Source of the DNA: Prescottella equi
GTDB lineage: Bacteria; Actinomycetota; Actinomycetes; Mycobacteriales; Mycobacteriaceae
Assembly: GCF_002094305.1 (NCBI RefSeq)
Contig: NZ_LWTX01000003.1
Location: 62,001 to 126,000 of the forward strand
Length of the DNA stretch: 64,000 bases
Reading direction: 5' to 3'
Part shown: positions 17,076 to 27,163 of the stretch, in pieces
Layout of the letters: every line of letters begins with the position of its first letter
How positions within the stretch are numbered: position 1 is the first letter of the stretch
Made by a program: the position numbers and the translations under genes
Notes under the pieces: model-generated
Databases searched by the model: none
What the model was told of the DNA's origin: nothing
What the model saw: only the letters and a program-made list of their open reading frames with translations

Positions 17076-19280
17076 TCACTTTCCGGGATCGGGATCGCGC
17101 GGCAGACCCAGGATCCGCTCGCCGATGATGTTGAGCTGCACATTGGTGGTACCACCTGCAATCGACATGCACTGCGAGTTCAGGAACATTTGGGTGGCCG
17201 AGCGGCGATGCTGCTCACCGAGCAGGGACGACGGACCCGCCCATTCCATCGCGACCTCCCACACCTGCTGGATGTGTTCGACGCCCAGCAGTTTCGCGAT
17301 CGACGACTCCGCGCCGGGCTGCGCGCCGGTGAGCGACCGCAGCGTCGTGCGCAGGCCCATCAGACCGCCGGACTGCGCGTCGCACAGCACCTTGCCCAGA
17401 ACGGTCATTTGTTCGTCGTCGAGGCCACCGGGGATCGAGACGGCCAGGTCGAGCAGCGCCTCACCACCCGAACCGAGCGAGGAGTCGTGCGACAGCGAGA
17501 CCCGCTCGTTCGCGAGGGTGGTGCGCGCCAGCTTCCAGCCGTCACCGGGCTCGGCGACCAGGCACTCGTCGGGGACGAACACGTCGTCGAGGAACACCTC
17601 GTTGAACAGCGCCTCGCCCGTGATCTCACGCAGCGGGCGGATGTCGAGTCCGCTGTTCTTGATGTCGATCAGGAAGTACGACAGGCCCTTGTGTTTGGGA
17701 GCGTCGGCGTCGGTGCGGGCCAGGCAGATACCCCAGTCCGCCTCGCGGGCCATGGACGTCCACACCTTCTGCCCGTTGAGCTTCCAGCCGCCGTCGACCT
17801 TGGTGGCCTTGGTGGACAGGCCGGCCAGGTCGGAGCCCGCGCCGGGCTCGGAGAACAGCTGGCACCACACGATGTCGCCACGCAGCGACTGCGGGACGAA
17901 TCGCTCGATCTGCTCGGCGTTACCGTGCGCGATCAGCGTGGGGATCACCCAGTTGCCGATGATCATGTCGTGCGGAACGAGCGCGGCGGCGCGCAGTTCC
18001 TCGGCGATGACGAGCTGGGTGACCGCGTCGGCGCCCTTACCCCACGGGGCGGGCAGATGCGGTGAGGTGTAGCCCTTCTCGGCCAGGTACGCCTTCTGCT
18101 CGGCACCCTCGAGCGCCGTCGCGGGCTCGAGCTCGGCGCGGACGTCGGCGCGGATCTGCTCCGCCTCCGGCGGCAGGTCGATGCTGAGGACGCGGCGGGC
18201 GCCGTCGATCGTCAGGTTCGCGACGCGACGCTTCCAGGAGGCCGTGGAGCCCAGCAGGATTCGCAGCGACTGCGCGCGGCGCAGGTACAGGTGGGCGTCG
18301 TGCTCCCACGTGAAGCCGATGCCGCCGAGGACCTGGATGCAGTCCTTGGTGACCTGGAACGCGGATTCGAGCGCCACCGCACCGGCCACCGCCGCCGCGA
18401 GCGATGCCTCGGTGCCGTCGACGTCCTCACCCAGCGCGCGGGCCGCGTCCCACGCGGTGACGCGGGCCTGCTCGGTGAGGCTGAACATGCGGGCGGCCTT
18501 GTGCTTGACGCCCTGGAACTGTCCGATGACCCGGCCGAACTGCTGACGCACCCGCGCGTAGTCCGCGGCCGTGGTGGTCGCCCAGTCCGCCAGGCCCGAC
18601 GCCTCCGCCGCGAACAGCGTCGCGGCGATGTCGAGAATGCGCTGCGAATCGAGTTCCAGCACATCGCCGTCGGACAGCTCGAGGCCGTCGGCCGTCACCT
18701 CCGCGTTGCGGCGGACCACGTCGTGGCTCGGCAGCTCGGTGACGTCGAGGCGATCGCGCGCCACCACGACGAACGACAGGCCACCCTCGGCCGCGTCGGT
18801 GTCGTCATCGGAGGCGGCCAGCAGGAACACGTCGCCCACCTGACCGCCGAGGATATGGCTCGACGTGCCGGACAGCGTGGTCTTGCCGCCGTCGCGGACC
18901 AGCTTCAGCCCGCCCGGCTGCAGCGCGACGGCGCCGAACAGCGAACCGTCGGCCAGACCCTCGAGCTCGGCGGTGCGGCCGGCCTCGTTCAGGACCGTGG
19001 ACACGACCGCGGTCGGCAGGAAGGGTCCGGGAACCATCGCACGGCCGAGTTCCTCGGTGACGATGGCGAGTTCGACGAGCCCGTAGCCGGCGCCGCCGAA
19101 CTCCTCCGGCAGGTGCAGGCCCAGCATGCCGAGTTCGGCGAGCGAACCCCAGTAGCCGGGGCGGGTTTCGGTCTTCGCCTCGACCGCCTCCCGGATCACG
19201 GTCGGGGTCGCGTGGCGCGCGGCCCAACCACGCACGGAATCGCGGAGTTCGCGGTCTTCGTCACTCAAACCAATGGTCAT
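17076..19280 (-). CDS. Two-domain acyl-CoA dehydrogenase, FadE34/ChsE3 type
   Basis: 734 residues containing two acyl-CoA dehydrogenase units in tandem. Unit one (1-370) opens [20 protein letters not shown] and carries [20 protein letters not shown] and [20 protein letters not shown]; unit two (380-734) carries [40 protein letters not shown] and ends [16 protein letters not shown]. FadE34 (Rv3573c) is the known fused dimer acting on 3-oxo-chol-4-en-24-oyl-CoA, a C5 side chain. The presence of this enzyme is the best single hint that C24 steroid acids pass through this cluster. Start ATG 19280. Confidence 0.87.
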   Translation of the reverse strand: MTIGLSDEDRELRDSVRGWAARHATPTVIREAVEAKTETRPGYWGSLAELGMLGLHLPEEFGGAGYGLVELAIVTEELGRAMVPGPFLPTAVVSTVLNEAGRTAELEGLADGSLFGAVALQPGGLKLVRDGGKTTLSGTSSHILGGQVGDVFLLAASDDDTDAAEGGLSFVVVARDRLDVTELPSHDVVRRNAEVTADGLELSDGDVLELDSQRILDIAATLFAAEASGLADWATTTAADYARVRQQFGRVIGQFQGVKHKAARMFSLTEQARVTAWDAARALGEDVDGTEASLAAAVAGAVALESAFQVTKDCIQVLGGIGFTWEHDAHLYLRRAQSLRILLGSTASWKRRVANLTIDGARRVLSIDLPPEAEQIRADVRAELEPATALEGAEQKAYLAEKGYTSPHLPAPWGKGADAVTQLVIAEELRAAALVPHDMIIGNWVIPTLIAHGNAEQIERFVPQSLRGDIVWCQLFSEPGAGSDLAGLSTKATKVDGGWKLNGQKVWTSMAREADWGICLARTDADAPKHKGLSYFLIDIKNSGLDIRPLREITGEALFNEVFLDDVFVPDECLVAEPGDGWKLARTTLANERVSLSHDSSLGSGGEALLDLAVSIPGGLDDEQMTVLGKVLCDAQSGGLMGLRTTLRSLTGAQPGAESSIAKLLGVEHIQQVWEVAMEWAGPSSLLGEQHRRSATQMFLNSQCMSIAGGTTNVQLNIIGERILGLPRDPDPGK

Positions 19281-19311
19281 CGAAAAGTCCTCGGAAGTAG
19301 ATGAAGTACGA

Positions 19312-19370
19312 CGGGCGCTTCGCGCCCGTGCGCCTTTTCGGTAGTGGGGACTACCGAAAAGGCGCACGGG
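19312..19370 (-). terminator. 20-bp hairpin with an overlapping competing hairpin
   Basis: CCCGTGCGCCTTTTCGGTAG (19325-19344) pairs exactly with 19351-19370 around a six-base loop, just downstream of the FadA5-like stop on the minus strand. A smaller hairpin, CGGGCGC-TTC-GCGCCCG (19312-19328), shares four bases with the long arm, so the two cannot fully form together. Either a terminator between the thiolase and the FadE34-like gene or an attenuator in the leader of the latter. Confidence 0.65.
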
Positions 19371-19382
19371 TGGCGGAGCCGC

Positions 19383-20618
<1,236 letters not shown>

Positions 20619-20625
20619 TCATTTT

Positions 20626-20639
20626 TGGAATGTATTCTA
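20626..20639. promoter_or_regulatory. KstR-like operator upstream of FadA5-like thiolase
   Basis: TGGAATGTATTCTA lies 80 bases before the thiolase ATG in a 293-base intergenic stretch (20547-20839) otherwise without genes. It fits the KstR form T-n-n-A-A-y-n-n-r-T-T-n-n-A. The KstR-like regulator gene is the next gene upstream. Confidence 0.6.
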
Positions 20640-20792
20640 CTTTCGCGGTCAGGGCAATGGCTGCGCGGGAACTGGACCGCACGCTCGGCGAACACTGCGC
20701 CAGCCGCACATTCAGCTCAATCAGTAAGCCGTTTACACACTGGCGCGCCGGGCCGCCGCCGGGACCGGCCCCAGGGCCGGCCGACGACGACT

Positions 20793-20821
20793 CCGGCCCC
20801 GCGAGCAACTCACGGGGCCGG
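20793..20821 (-). terminator. Hairpin terminator behind the KstR-like gene
   Basis: CCGGCCCCGCGAG and CTCACGGGGCCGG pair over 13 bp (one G-U) around a CAA loop, 19 bases past the regulator's stop. The gap between stop and stem holds TAGAATTCATTTCA, a further loose KstR-like match. Confidence 0.65.
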
Positions 20822-20839
20822 AATTAGAATTCATTTCAG

Positions 20840-21472
20840 TTACGCCTGGATCGGCGGCAGTTGAGCGTTCGACAGATCGGCCAGCAGCAGCCGACACGCC
20901 GTGCGGAGATCCTCCTCGGCATCGGGGACCGAGATCCGGCCGTTGAGGCAGGACTGGATGATGCCGAACCACGCCGATACCAGTAAACGAACGAGCACCG
21001 AATCGTTCTCCGTCACCTGTTCGAGCCCCGCAGCCTCGAACAGCACGTCCCGGAACTGCCGGTCCACGCGCGCCACGTCGGGGATCGTGGTGACCTTGGC
21101 CGTACTGGTCGACTGGATCATCGCGTTCGCCAGCAGAGGCCGGCGCAGCAACGCCCGCGTGGCCCGCAACAGGGTCTCGAAGATCTCGTCCTGCGGGGTC
21201 GGCGCCGGTTGCGCGCGACGCGCGAAGCCCTCGCTCATCTGGTCGATCTGGTCGACCATCACCGCGACGAACAGATGCGTCTTCGACGGGAAGTAGCGAT
21301 AGAGGGTTCCGATCGCGACGCCCGCGAGCTTGGCGACCTCGTGCATCTGCACGCGCTCGAGATCCTTCTCGGCGCCCAACTGGGCGGCGGCGTCGAGCAT
21401 GCGGGCGAACCGCGCGCGCTGCTCCGCCGAACTCGGCTCGGCCGCGTCCCGTGCCTCGGCCACTCTCGGCAC
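20840..21472 (-). CDS. KstR-like TetR-family repressor
   Basis: About 210 residues; start uncertain (GTG 21472 chosen, GTG 21463 possible). The DNA-binding helix-turn-helix EVAKLAGVAIGTLYRYFPSK is almost that of KstR (Rv3574), the cholesterol-regulon repressor, including the residues before the recognition helix. The ligand-binding half is divergent (LLVSAWFGIIQSCLNGRIS). KstR-type repressors bind a steroid CoA thioester and release DNA. Four KstR-like boxes occur in this window, the nearest about 200 bases downstream of this gene at the FadA5-like promoter, so it is the likely local regulator, perhaps a KstR3-type paralogue. Inference for targets; family assignment firm. Confidence 0.82.
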   Translation of the reverse strand: MPRVAEARDAAEPSSAEQRARFARMLDAAAQLGAEKDLERVQMHEVAKLAGVAIGTLYRYFPSKTHLFVAVMVDQIDQMSEGFARRAQPAPTPQDEIFETLLRATRALLRRPLLANAMIQSTSTAKVTTIPDVARVDRQFRDVLFEAAGLEQVTENDSVLVRLLVSAWFGIIQSCLNGRISVPDAEEDLRTACRLLLADLSNAQLPPIQA

Positions 21473-21693
21473 CGTCGACCCCCTACCTCGTCCTCGTCCT
21501 CGAACCGCGTGCCGCGGGGCGCGCAGCACACTTCGAATGCTCCCAGCTGACGTCGTCCGCTCGCAGCGCTTCCGGTCAGTGGGAATCGCGGAGCCCGTGT
21601 GGGCGCCGCCGATCGAGTTCACATCGAACCCGAAAACGGGGGCGGACACAACCACGCAGACCCGGCACGTGGGACGACGGGGCGCCGACCGCG

Positions 21694-22860
21694 TCAGACC
21701 AGGTTGTCCTCCACCGGGAGACCGAAGGCTCCACGGCCGTACATGGCGAGGGCCCGCGCGGCATCGTTGGCGACGTGGACGCTGCCGGCGTGCGCGTCGC
21801 GCCACGCCCGTTCGATCGGGTTGCCGCGGGTGAGCGAGTTGCCGCCCGCGGTCTTGAAGAGCACGTCGATCGCCTCGAGGGCCCGCTCCGTGCCACGCAC
21901 CTGATCCCGCCGGACGCGCAGCCGCATGCTCATCGGCAGCGGCTGGCCGGCCTCGGCCAGTTCCAGCAGCTCCCGGATGTTGCGGTCCATCTGCAGGATC
22001 GCCGCGTCGATCTCCGACGACGCCCGCGCCACCGCGATCTGCGCCGACTGGTCCTCCGCGAACCGGCCGCCGCCGAGACTGAGCCGGACCCGGTCCCGCA
22101 TGGCCGACAGATAGGTCTCGTAGCACCCCGCGACCGTCCCGATGACCGGCGCCGCGACGGTGCTGGTGAAGATCGCCGCGAACGGGAGCTTGAACAACGG
22201 CGCGGGGTTCACCTTGTGTCCGGGCCCGCGCAGTTGTGCCGCCTCGTAGTTGCGGATCGTCCGATACTCGGGGACGAACGCCCGCTCCACGGTGATCTCG
22301 TTGCTCGCGGTTCCGCGCAGTCCGACGACGTCCCACACGTCCTTGATCCGGTAGTCGGTGCGCGGCACCAGCACGGTCATGAAGTCCACGGGCCGCCCCT
22401 CGGCACCGACCACGAGCCCGCCGAGCAACGCCCACGACGCATGGTCACAGCCCGACGAGAACCGCCAGCTGCCCGACAGTTCGTAGCCGCCCTCCACCGG
22501 AACGAGCTCCCCCACCGGCGCATACGCCGACGACACGAGCGTCGAGGTGTCCTGCCCCCACACCTCGTCCTGCACCTTGACGTCGAACAGCGCGAGATGC
22601 CACGGGTGCACCCCCAGCACCGACGTGACCCATCCCGTGGATCCGCACACTCCGGAGATCGCGCGGACCACCTCGTAGAAGTCGACCGGGCTGGTCTCGA
22701 GACCTCCGTAGCGCGCGGGCTGCAGCATCCGGAAGACGCCGGCCGCCGTCAGGTCCCGGATCGTCTGGTCGGAGACGCGCCGCGATTCGTCGACGGTCTG
22801 GGCGCGCTCGGCGATGGCGGGTAACAGTTCGCGGACCGACTGCAGGACCTCGTTGGGCAT
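21694..22860 (-). CDS. hsaA: HsaA-like flavin-dependent 3-HSA 4-hydroxylase oxygenase
   Basis: 388 residues of the acyl-CoA-dehydrogenase-like two-component monooxygenases. Very close in pattern to mycobacterial HsaA: VCGSTGWVTSVLGVHPWHLA, FSSGCDHASWALLGG, KDVWDVVGLRGTASNEITVE, and RAWRDAHAGSVHVANDAARA with the catalytic His region. HsaA hydroxylates the secosteroid phenol (3-HSA) using reduced flavin from HsaB. It is 7 kb away from the other hsa genes and divergent from kshA, sharing a promoter region with it. A second HsaA relative lies at 30300. Confidence 0.85.
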   Translation of the reverse strand: MPNEVLQSVRELLPAIAERAQTVDESRRVSDQTIRDLTAAGVFRMLQPARYGGLETSPVDFYEVVRAISGVCGSTGWVTSVLGVHPWHLALFDVKVQDEVWGQDTSTLVSSAYAPVGELVPVEGGYELSGSWRFSSGCDHASWALLGGLVVGAEGRPVDFMTVLVPRTDYRIKDVWDVVGLRGTASNEITVERAFVPEYRTIRNYEAAQLRGPGHKVNPAPLFKLPFAAIFTSTVAAPVIGTVAGCYETYLSAMRDRVRLSLGGGRFAEDQSAQIAVARASSEIDAAILQMDRNIRELLELAEAGQPLPMSMRLRVRRDQVRGTERALEAIDVLFKTAGGNSLTRGNPIERAWRDAHAGSVHVANDAARALAMYGRGAFGLPVEDNLV

Positions 22861-23002
22861 GTGGGTGCTCCTCCACGACCCCGACCGGGATCACATGTAG
22901 GGACAGGGGGGTACCCGCATGGTAGGGCGGGACGGCCGCGGACCGTCCGCCGGGCGGTCCGTGGGGCGGTCCCGGCCAGTGGGACTGTCGAAAACCGGGT
23001 GA

Positions 23003-23015
23003 TAGGTGTCACCTA
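23003..23015. promoter_or_regulatory. TAGGTGtCACCTA palindrome in the hsaA-kshA divergent promoter
   Basis: Six-base arms around one central T, about 120 bases upstream of the kshA start and 143 from the hsaA start, in a 275-base gene-free region. Position suits an operator controlling both divergent units. Confidence 0.45.
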
Positions 23016-23135
23016 GCGTGGCCGTCAATGCCACAGGTGCATCCTCCACCGTGGAGGGCCCGCATCCGCGGCCAGCGCTCGACATTCGAAGCGCGTCCGA
23101 ACTCGAAAACTGCTTTCCCTGAAAGGACGGACGAA

Positions 23136-24293
23136 GTGACGCTCAATCAGTCCGATGAAACCGAAGTCCGCGAGATCGTCGCCGGTGTCGCCCCCACCCG
23201 TTTCGCCCGTGGTTGGCACTGCCTCGGCCTCTCGGAGTCCTTCAAGGACGGAAAGCCGCACTCGGTCCACGCCTTCGGCACCAAGCTGGTCGCGTTCGCC
23301 GACAGCAAGGGCGACGTCCAGGTCCTCGACGCGTACTGCCGGCACATGGGTGGCGACCTGAGCCAGGGCGAGATCAAGGGCGACTCGGTCGCGTGTCCGT
23401 TCCACGACTGGCGCTGGAACGGCAAGGGCCGCTGCACCGACATCCCCTACGCCCGCCGCGTTCCCCCGGTCGCCAAGACCCGCGCCTGGCCGACCCTGGA
23501 CCAGGACGGCATGCTCTTCATCTGGCACGACCCTGAGGGCAAGGCGCCGACCGAAGAGGACATGTACATCCCGCACATCGAGGGTGCGCTGAGCGACGAG
23601 TGGACCGAGTGGGTCTGGTACACCACCGAGGTCGACACCAACTGCCGCGAGATCGTCGACAACATCGTCGACATGGCGCACTTCTTCTACGTGCACTACT
23701 CGTTCCCGACGTTCTTCAAGAACGTCTTCGAGGGCCCGGTCGCCAGCCAGTTCATGCGCGGCGAGGCCCGTACCGACATGCGCCCGCACGCGACCGGCGT
23801 TCCGAAGATGCTCGGCAGCCGCTCCGACGCGTCGTACTTCGGTCCCTCGTTCATGATCGACGACCTGGCGTACGAGTACGAGGGCTACGACGTCGAGTCG
23901 ATCCTCATCAACTGCCACTACCCGGTCAGCCCCGACAAGTTCGTGCTCATGTACGGCATGATCGTCAAGAAGTCGCCGGTCCTCGGGGACAAGGCGCTCG
24001 AGACCGCACAGAAGTTCGGCGAGTTCATCGCCAAGGGCTTCGAGCAGGACATCGCGATCTGGAAGAACAAGACCCGCATCGAGAACCCGCTGCTGTGCGA
24101 GGAAGACGGTCCGGTCTACCAGCTGCGCCGCTGGTACGAGCAGTTCTACGTGGACCGCGCGGACGTCACCTCGGACATGACCGACCGGTTCGAGCACGAG
24201 ATGGACACCACCAAGGCCGTCGCTTCGTGGCGTCGAGTGGTCGAGGACAACCTCGAGAAGAAGGCGCGTGAGAATGCAGCCGCTGGAGTGTGA
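23136..24293 (+). CDS. kshA: KshA, oxygenase of 3-ketosteroid 9-alpha-hydroxylase
   Basis: 385 residues from GTG 23136 (GAAAGGACGG upstream). N-terminal Rieske domain: CRHMGGDLSQGEIKG then CPFHDW give the Cys-X-His and Cys-X2-His ligands. C-terminal catalytic domain holds the mononuclear iron motif NIVDMAHFFYVHYSFPTFFK (Asp/His/His). Family role: with the reductase KshB it adds a 9-alpha-hydroxyl to 3-keto-1,4-diene steroids, so ring B opens. KshB is not in the window. Several kshA paralogues with different preferences occur in Rhodococcus; the C22 or C24 CoA forms are plausible here. Followed, with overlap, by a small Cys-rich gene. Confidence 0.93.
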   Translation: MTLNQSDETEVREIVAGVAPTRFARGWHCLGLSESFKDGKPHSVHAFGTKLVAFADSKGDVQVLDAYCRHMGGDLSQGEIKGDSVACPFHDWRWNGKGRCTDIPYARRVPPVAKTRAWPTLDQDGMLFIWHDPEGKAPTEEDMYIPHIEGALSDEWTEWVWYTTEVDTNCREIVDNIVDMAHFFYVHYSFPTFFKNVFEGPVASQFMRGEARTDMRPHATGVPKMLGSRSDASYFGPSFMIDDLAYEYEGYDVESILINCHYPVSPDKFVLMYGMIVKKSPVLGDKALETAQKFGEFIAKGFEQDIAIWKNKTRIENPLLCEEDGPVYQLRRWYEQFYVDRADVTSDMTDRFEHEMDTTKAVASWRRVVEDNLEKKARENAAAGV

Positions 24294-24537
24294 TCGCTGT
24301 GGGGCCTGCGTGCAGGTCCAGAAGCACAGCTGGGAACACACCGCCGTGCAGTGGAACGAGACGGCCCAGGAGAAGTGCGTCGAGATCCACGAGTGGGTGG
24401 GCCGCGAAGGCCGCCCCGGCGCACCGGTGATGCGGTGCGAGGCGTTGAGCGCGACGATCCAGGTCGCCGCGCTCGACGGCCGCCTCGCCATCACCAACGA
24501 GGAGCCCGTCCCCACCCCGCAGGTCGTCGACCACTAG
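24274..24537 (+). CDS. Small Cys-rich protein overlapping kshA
   Basis: 87 residues from ATG 24274 (a GTG two codons earlier is possible); it overlaps the kshA end by 20 bases in another frame. Residues 6-14 read ECDRCGACV, followed by HSWEHTAVQW, EKCVEIHEW and APVMRCEALSAT: five Cys and three His in a short protein, suggestive of a zinc or Fe-S site. No family recognised. Tight coupling to the Rieske oxygenase KshA suggests an accessory, perhaps assembly, electron-transfer or CoA-substrate role; this is inference. Confidence 0.65.
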   Translation: MQPLECDRCGACVQVQKHSWEHTAVQWNETAQEKCVEIHEWVGREGRPGAPVMRCEALSATIQVAALDGRLAITNEEPVPTPQVVDH

Positions 24538-24565
24538 GTCGGACTGCAGACGAGAGAGACCTTTC

Positions 24566-25357
24566 ATGATCGACAAGAACCAGTACGGCCCGTGGGCCGT
24601 CATCGCGGGTGGCTCCGAGGGCGTCGGCGCGGCTTTCGCCGACGAGCTCAGTCGCGCCGGCCTCAACCTCGTGCTCATCGCCCGCAAGCCGGGCCCGCTC
24701 GAGGAGACCGCGGACAAGGTGCGCGCCAACGGCGTCGAGGTCCGCACGCTGTCGCTCGATCTCCTGGCCGACGACGCGATGGACCAGATCCGCAAGGTGA
24801 CCGACGACCTCGAGGTGGGCCTGCTCATCTTCAACGCCGGCGCCAACAGCTACGGCCACGAGTTCGTCACCGGTGACCTCGACGGGTTCAACGGCGTCAT
24901 CAACCTCAACATCACCAAGCAGCTCGAGCTGTCGCACCACTTCGGCGCGAAGATGAAGGACCGCGGCCGCGGCGGCATCATGCTGCTCGGCTCGCTGGCC
25001 GGCTACATGGGCTCCGAGCACCAGAGCATCTACGCGTCCGCCAAGGCGTTCAGCCGGGTGTTCGCGGAGAGCCTGTGGCTCGAGCTCGCGCCGTACAACG
25101 TCCACGTGGTGGAGCTGATCCTGGGTGTCACCCGCACGCCCGCGATGATCCGCGCCGGACTCAACTTCGACATCCCGGGCATGATCGTCCAGGAGCCGGA
25201 GGACGCGGCGCGCGAGGGGCTCGCGCACCTCACCGACGGTCCGGTCTGGGTGGCCGGTGGCAACTACGCCGCCGCCGAGAAGCGCAGTGGCTTCCCCCGC
25301 GACAAGATGGTCAAGGGTGCGGCCGAGGCGATGCGCAAGCTGCTGAACCGCGCGTAG
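24566..25357 (+). CDS. Short-chain dehydrogenase/reductase (DltE-like subgroup)
   Basis: 263 residues. Variant glycine motif AVIAGGSEGVGAAFADELSR, NAGANSYGHEF, LGSLAGYMGSEHQSIYASAK with Ser/Tyr/Lys, then a C-terminal tail without the usual DGG ending. This subgroup is separate from the FabG-like SDRs elsewhere in the window. It sits 28 bases behind the Cys-rich gene and ends before a terminator, so kshA, the small protein and this SDR form one operon; a keto/hydroxy-steroid conversion is likely but unproven. Confidence 0.78.
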   Translation: MIDKNQYGPWAVIAGGSEGVGAAFADELSRAGLNLVLIARKPGPLEETADKVRANGVEVRTLSLDLLADDAMDQIRKVTDDLEVGLLIFNAGANSYGHEFVTGDLDGFNGVINLNITKQLELSHHFGAKMKDRGRGGIMLLGSLAGYMGSEHQSIYASAKAFSRVFAESLWLELAPYNVHVVELILGVTRTPAMIRAGLNFDIPGMIVQEPEDAAREGLAHLTDGPVWVAGGNYAAAEKRSGFPRDKMVKGAAEAMRKLLNRA

Positions 25358-25375
25358 AATTTCAGATCGACAAGC

Positions 25376-25405
25376 TGTGGCTGCGACCGAAAGGTCGCAG
25401 CCACA
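25376..25405 (+). terminator. Hairpin terminator of the kshA operon
   Basis: TGTGGCTGCGACC and GGTCGCAGCCACA are exact 13-bp complements with a GAAA tetraloop, 18 bases after the SDR stop. No T tract. The SnoaL-fusion gene begins 36 bases later and may be read through or have its own start signal. Confidence 0.7.
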
Positions 25406-25440
25406 GTCGTATTCGCCCCCAGCCACCGAAGGGAACACCG

Positions 25441-26334
25441 ATGACTCTCGAGATCCTGTTGGCCGAACGCGAGATCGCTCGCGGCGTCGTGAGGTTCGCG
25501 CGCGCGATGGACGACCGCGACTGGCCGGTGCTGCACGACATCATGCTGCCCGACGCCACCGCCGATCTCGGGACCGGAACACTGCACGGGCCGGGCGAGG
25601 TGGAAGCCGCGATCCGCTCGTTCCTCGACGACTGCGGGCCCACCCAGCACCTGCTGGGCAACATGCTGATCGACGTCGACCTGGCGGCCGGCACCGCGAC
25701 CAGCCGCACCTACGTGTCCGACCTGCATCTCGGCGTCGGAGACCTTCGCGGCCTGAGCTTCTCGACGCTCGGTGACTACCACGACCAGTGGCAGCTCACC
25801 GACGGAGCATGGCGAATGAGCCACCGCACCAAGCACATGCACGGCACCCAGGGGGAGATCGAGGTACTCGGGGCCGGTCCCGGCCACTGGAACGGCGGGA
25901 CGTCCCCGGTCAACCCGCGCACCACCGCGGCGGACATCGAGGCGATCCGGGCTCTCAAGGCCCGCTACTTCCGGCTCATGGACACCAAGGACTGGGACGG
26001 TCTGGCGGCCGTGTTCACCGACGACGTCACGATCGACATGACGGAGACCGGTGGCGGCGTGACGCATTCGGTGGACGAGTACATGCCGTTCCTGCGGGCG
26101 AACATCGAGAACGTGGCCACCGTCCATCACGGCCACATGCCCGAGATCACCCTGACCTCCCCCACCACCGCGACCGGGGTGTGGGCGATGGAGGACAAGC
26201 TGTGGTGGCCGGACGGCGCGCCGGTGCGCAGCCTGCACGGCTACGGGCACTACGTCGAGGAGTACCGGAAGGCCGGCGACGACTGGCGGATCGCATCGAT
26301 GCGTCTGACCCGACTGCGCACCGACACCGCGTAA
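25441..26334 (+). CDS. Tandem double-SnoaL (NTF2-like) protein
   Basis: 297 residues containing two SnoaL-type domains. Domain one (about 1-135): ILLAEREIARGVVRFARAMD, LPDATADLGTGTLHGPGEVE, YHDQWQLTDGAWRMSHRTK. Domain two (about 155-297): IEAIRALKARYFRLMDTKDW, TVHHGHMPEITLTSPTTATG, VWAMEDKLWW, LHGYGHYVEEYRKAGDDW. Domain two is plainly related to the single-domain proteins at 60620 and 61207. Related folds include ketosteroid isomerase and bile-acid 7-dehydratase, which are normally single-domain oligomers; here two copies are fused. GAAGGGA ribosome site. Substrate unknown, probably steroid. Confidence 0.8.
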   Translation: MTLEILLAEREIARGVVRFARAMDDRDWPVLHDIMLPDATADLGTGTLHGPGEVEAAIRSFLDDCGPTQHLLGNMLIDVDLAAGTATSRTYVSDLHLGVGDLRGLSFSTLGDYHDQWQLTDGAWRMSHRTKHMHGTQGEIEVLGAGPGHWNGGTSPVNPRTTAADIEAIRALKARYFRLMDTKDWDGLAAVFTDDVTIDMTETGGGVTHSVDEYMPFLRANIENVATVHHGHMPEITLTSPTTATGVWAMEDKLWWPDGAPVRSLHGYGHYVEEYRKAGDDWRIASMRLTRLRTDTA

Positions 26335-26348
26335 CCGCAGTCGGGTCC

Positions 26349-26402
26349 GATCCTGAAGGATTTCTGATTTCTCTCGCTGAGCGACGGAAATCCTTCAGGA
26401 TC
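26349..26402 (+). terminator. 16-bp inverted repeat behind the double-SnoaL gene
   Basis: GATCCTGAAGGATTTC and GAAATCCTTCAGGATC are exact complements separated by 22 bases, starting 15 bases after the stop. Likely a transcript end; the AT-richer arms stand out from the surroundings. Confidence 0.6.
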
Positions 26403-26477
26403 AACGTAACGATCGACCGTTCTGCCCGATACCGTCTGCACAGGTGTCTCGACTGCGGCACCCGACGGGGAGGAAAC

Positions 26478-27085
26478 ATGTCGAGGTATCGAGTTGCGGT
26501 GCTGGGGATCGCCGGACTGTTCGGCGTCGTGGGCTGCGGGGCCACGGACGCGGCGCCGCCCGTGAGCGGGGAGGAATTCCGGGTGAGCCTGCTGCCCGGC
26601 GCGACGGATCGGAGGCGACGACGACGTTCGATCCACCCGCGTGCGAGGCCGAGAACGCCTACTCGGACGGGGCTCGGATCGGGTTGGTCGACAACGGTTC
26701 CGCCGCCGGCGCACTTCTCGGAGACGACCGCGCGTACATCATGCTGGTCAGCGAGGCCGACCTGGACGTGCAGCGAATGGCCGATGCCCACACCGGATCG
26801 TGCGCAACGTACACCGTCGCCTACGACGACCCGGCTTCCTTCGGCCGCACGGTCCGCACCGAACGACTCGATCTACCGCCCGAGCTCGCGTCGGAGGACG
26901 CTGTGATCGTCTCCGAGGTCACGCACTCCGACAATCCGAACTGGGCTGACGACGAGGTGCTACTGGGATACGCCGCAGTCGGCGACTACACCGTGCTGGT
27001 GCTGGCTTACCACGGCAAGGAGTTTCGCACCGAGTTCGACGACGTGTTCACCCGGACCGTCGAGAAGGTGCGCAGTCACGCGTGA
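26478..27085 (+). pseudogene. Secreted lipoprotein gene with a frameshift
   Basis: The frame starting at ATG 26478 gives a lipoprotein signal (MSRYRVAVLGIAGLFGVVGC, lipobox ending in Cys 20) and then SGEEFRVSLLPGAT before turning into an Arg-rich nonsense frame. The reading frame one base back carries a convincing continuation from about 26605: GSEATTTFDPPACEAENAYS, AYIMLVSEADLDVQRMADAH and a clean end at 27085. A one-base deletion (or two-base insertion) in the GACG-repetitive stretch near 26590-26612 explains both halves. Either a real pseudogene or a sequencing error. The intact product would be a roughly 200-residue exported protein with a PknH-sensor-like style; function not recognised. 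Confidence 0.65.
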
Positions 27086-27163
27086 GCGGACCGACCCGTG
27101 GCGCCGCGGAGGCGAGCGGAGATCGGGAGACGCCCGGAACGACGGGCCTTTCCGCAGTCCGCA

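Noticed and set aside
15310-18072. 920-residue plus-strand open frame spanning three minus-strand genes
   Set aside because: It crosses several well-defined genes and a gene boundary, with no recognisable domain; absence of stops reflects GC bias.
20825-20838. TAGAATTCATTTCA as a fifth KstR-like box
   Set aside because: It fits the loose pattern but lies just after a stop codon and before a terminator, not in a promoter; likely chance.
20840-22435. 531-residue frame extending the KstR-like regulator upstream into hsaA
   Set aside because: The added N-terminal part is Arg-rich antisense-like sequence overlapping HsaA; TetR proteins of this type are about 200 residues.
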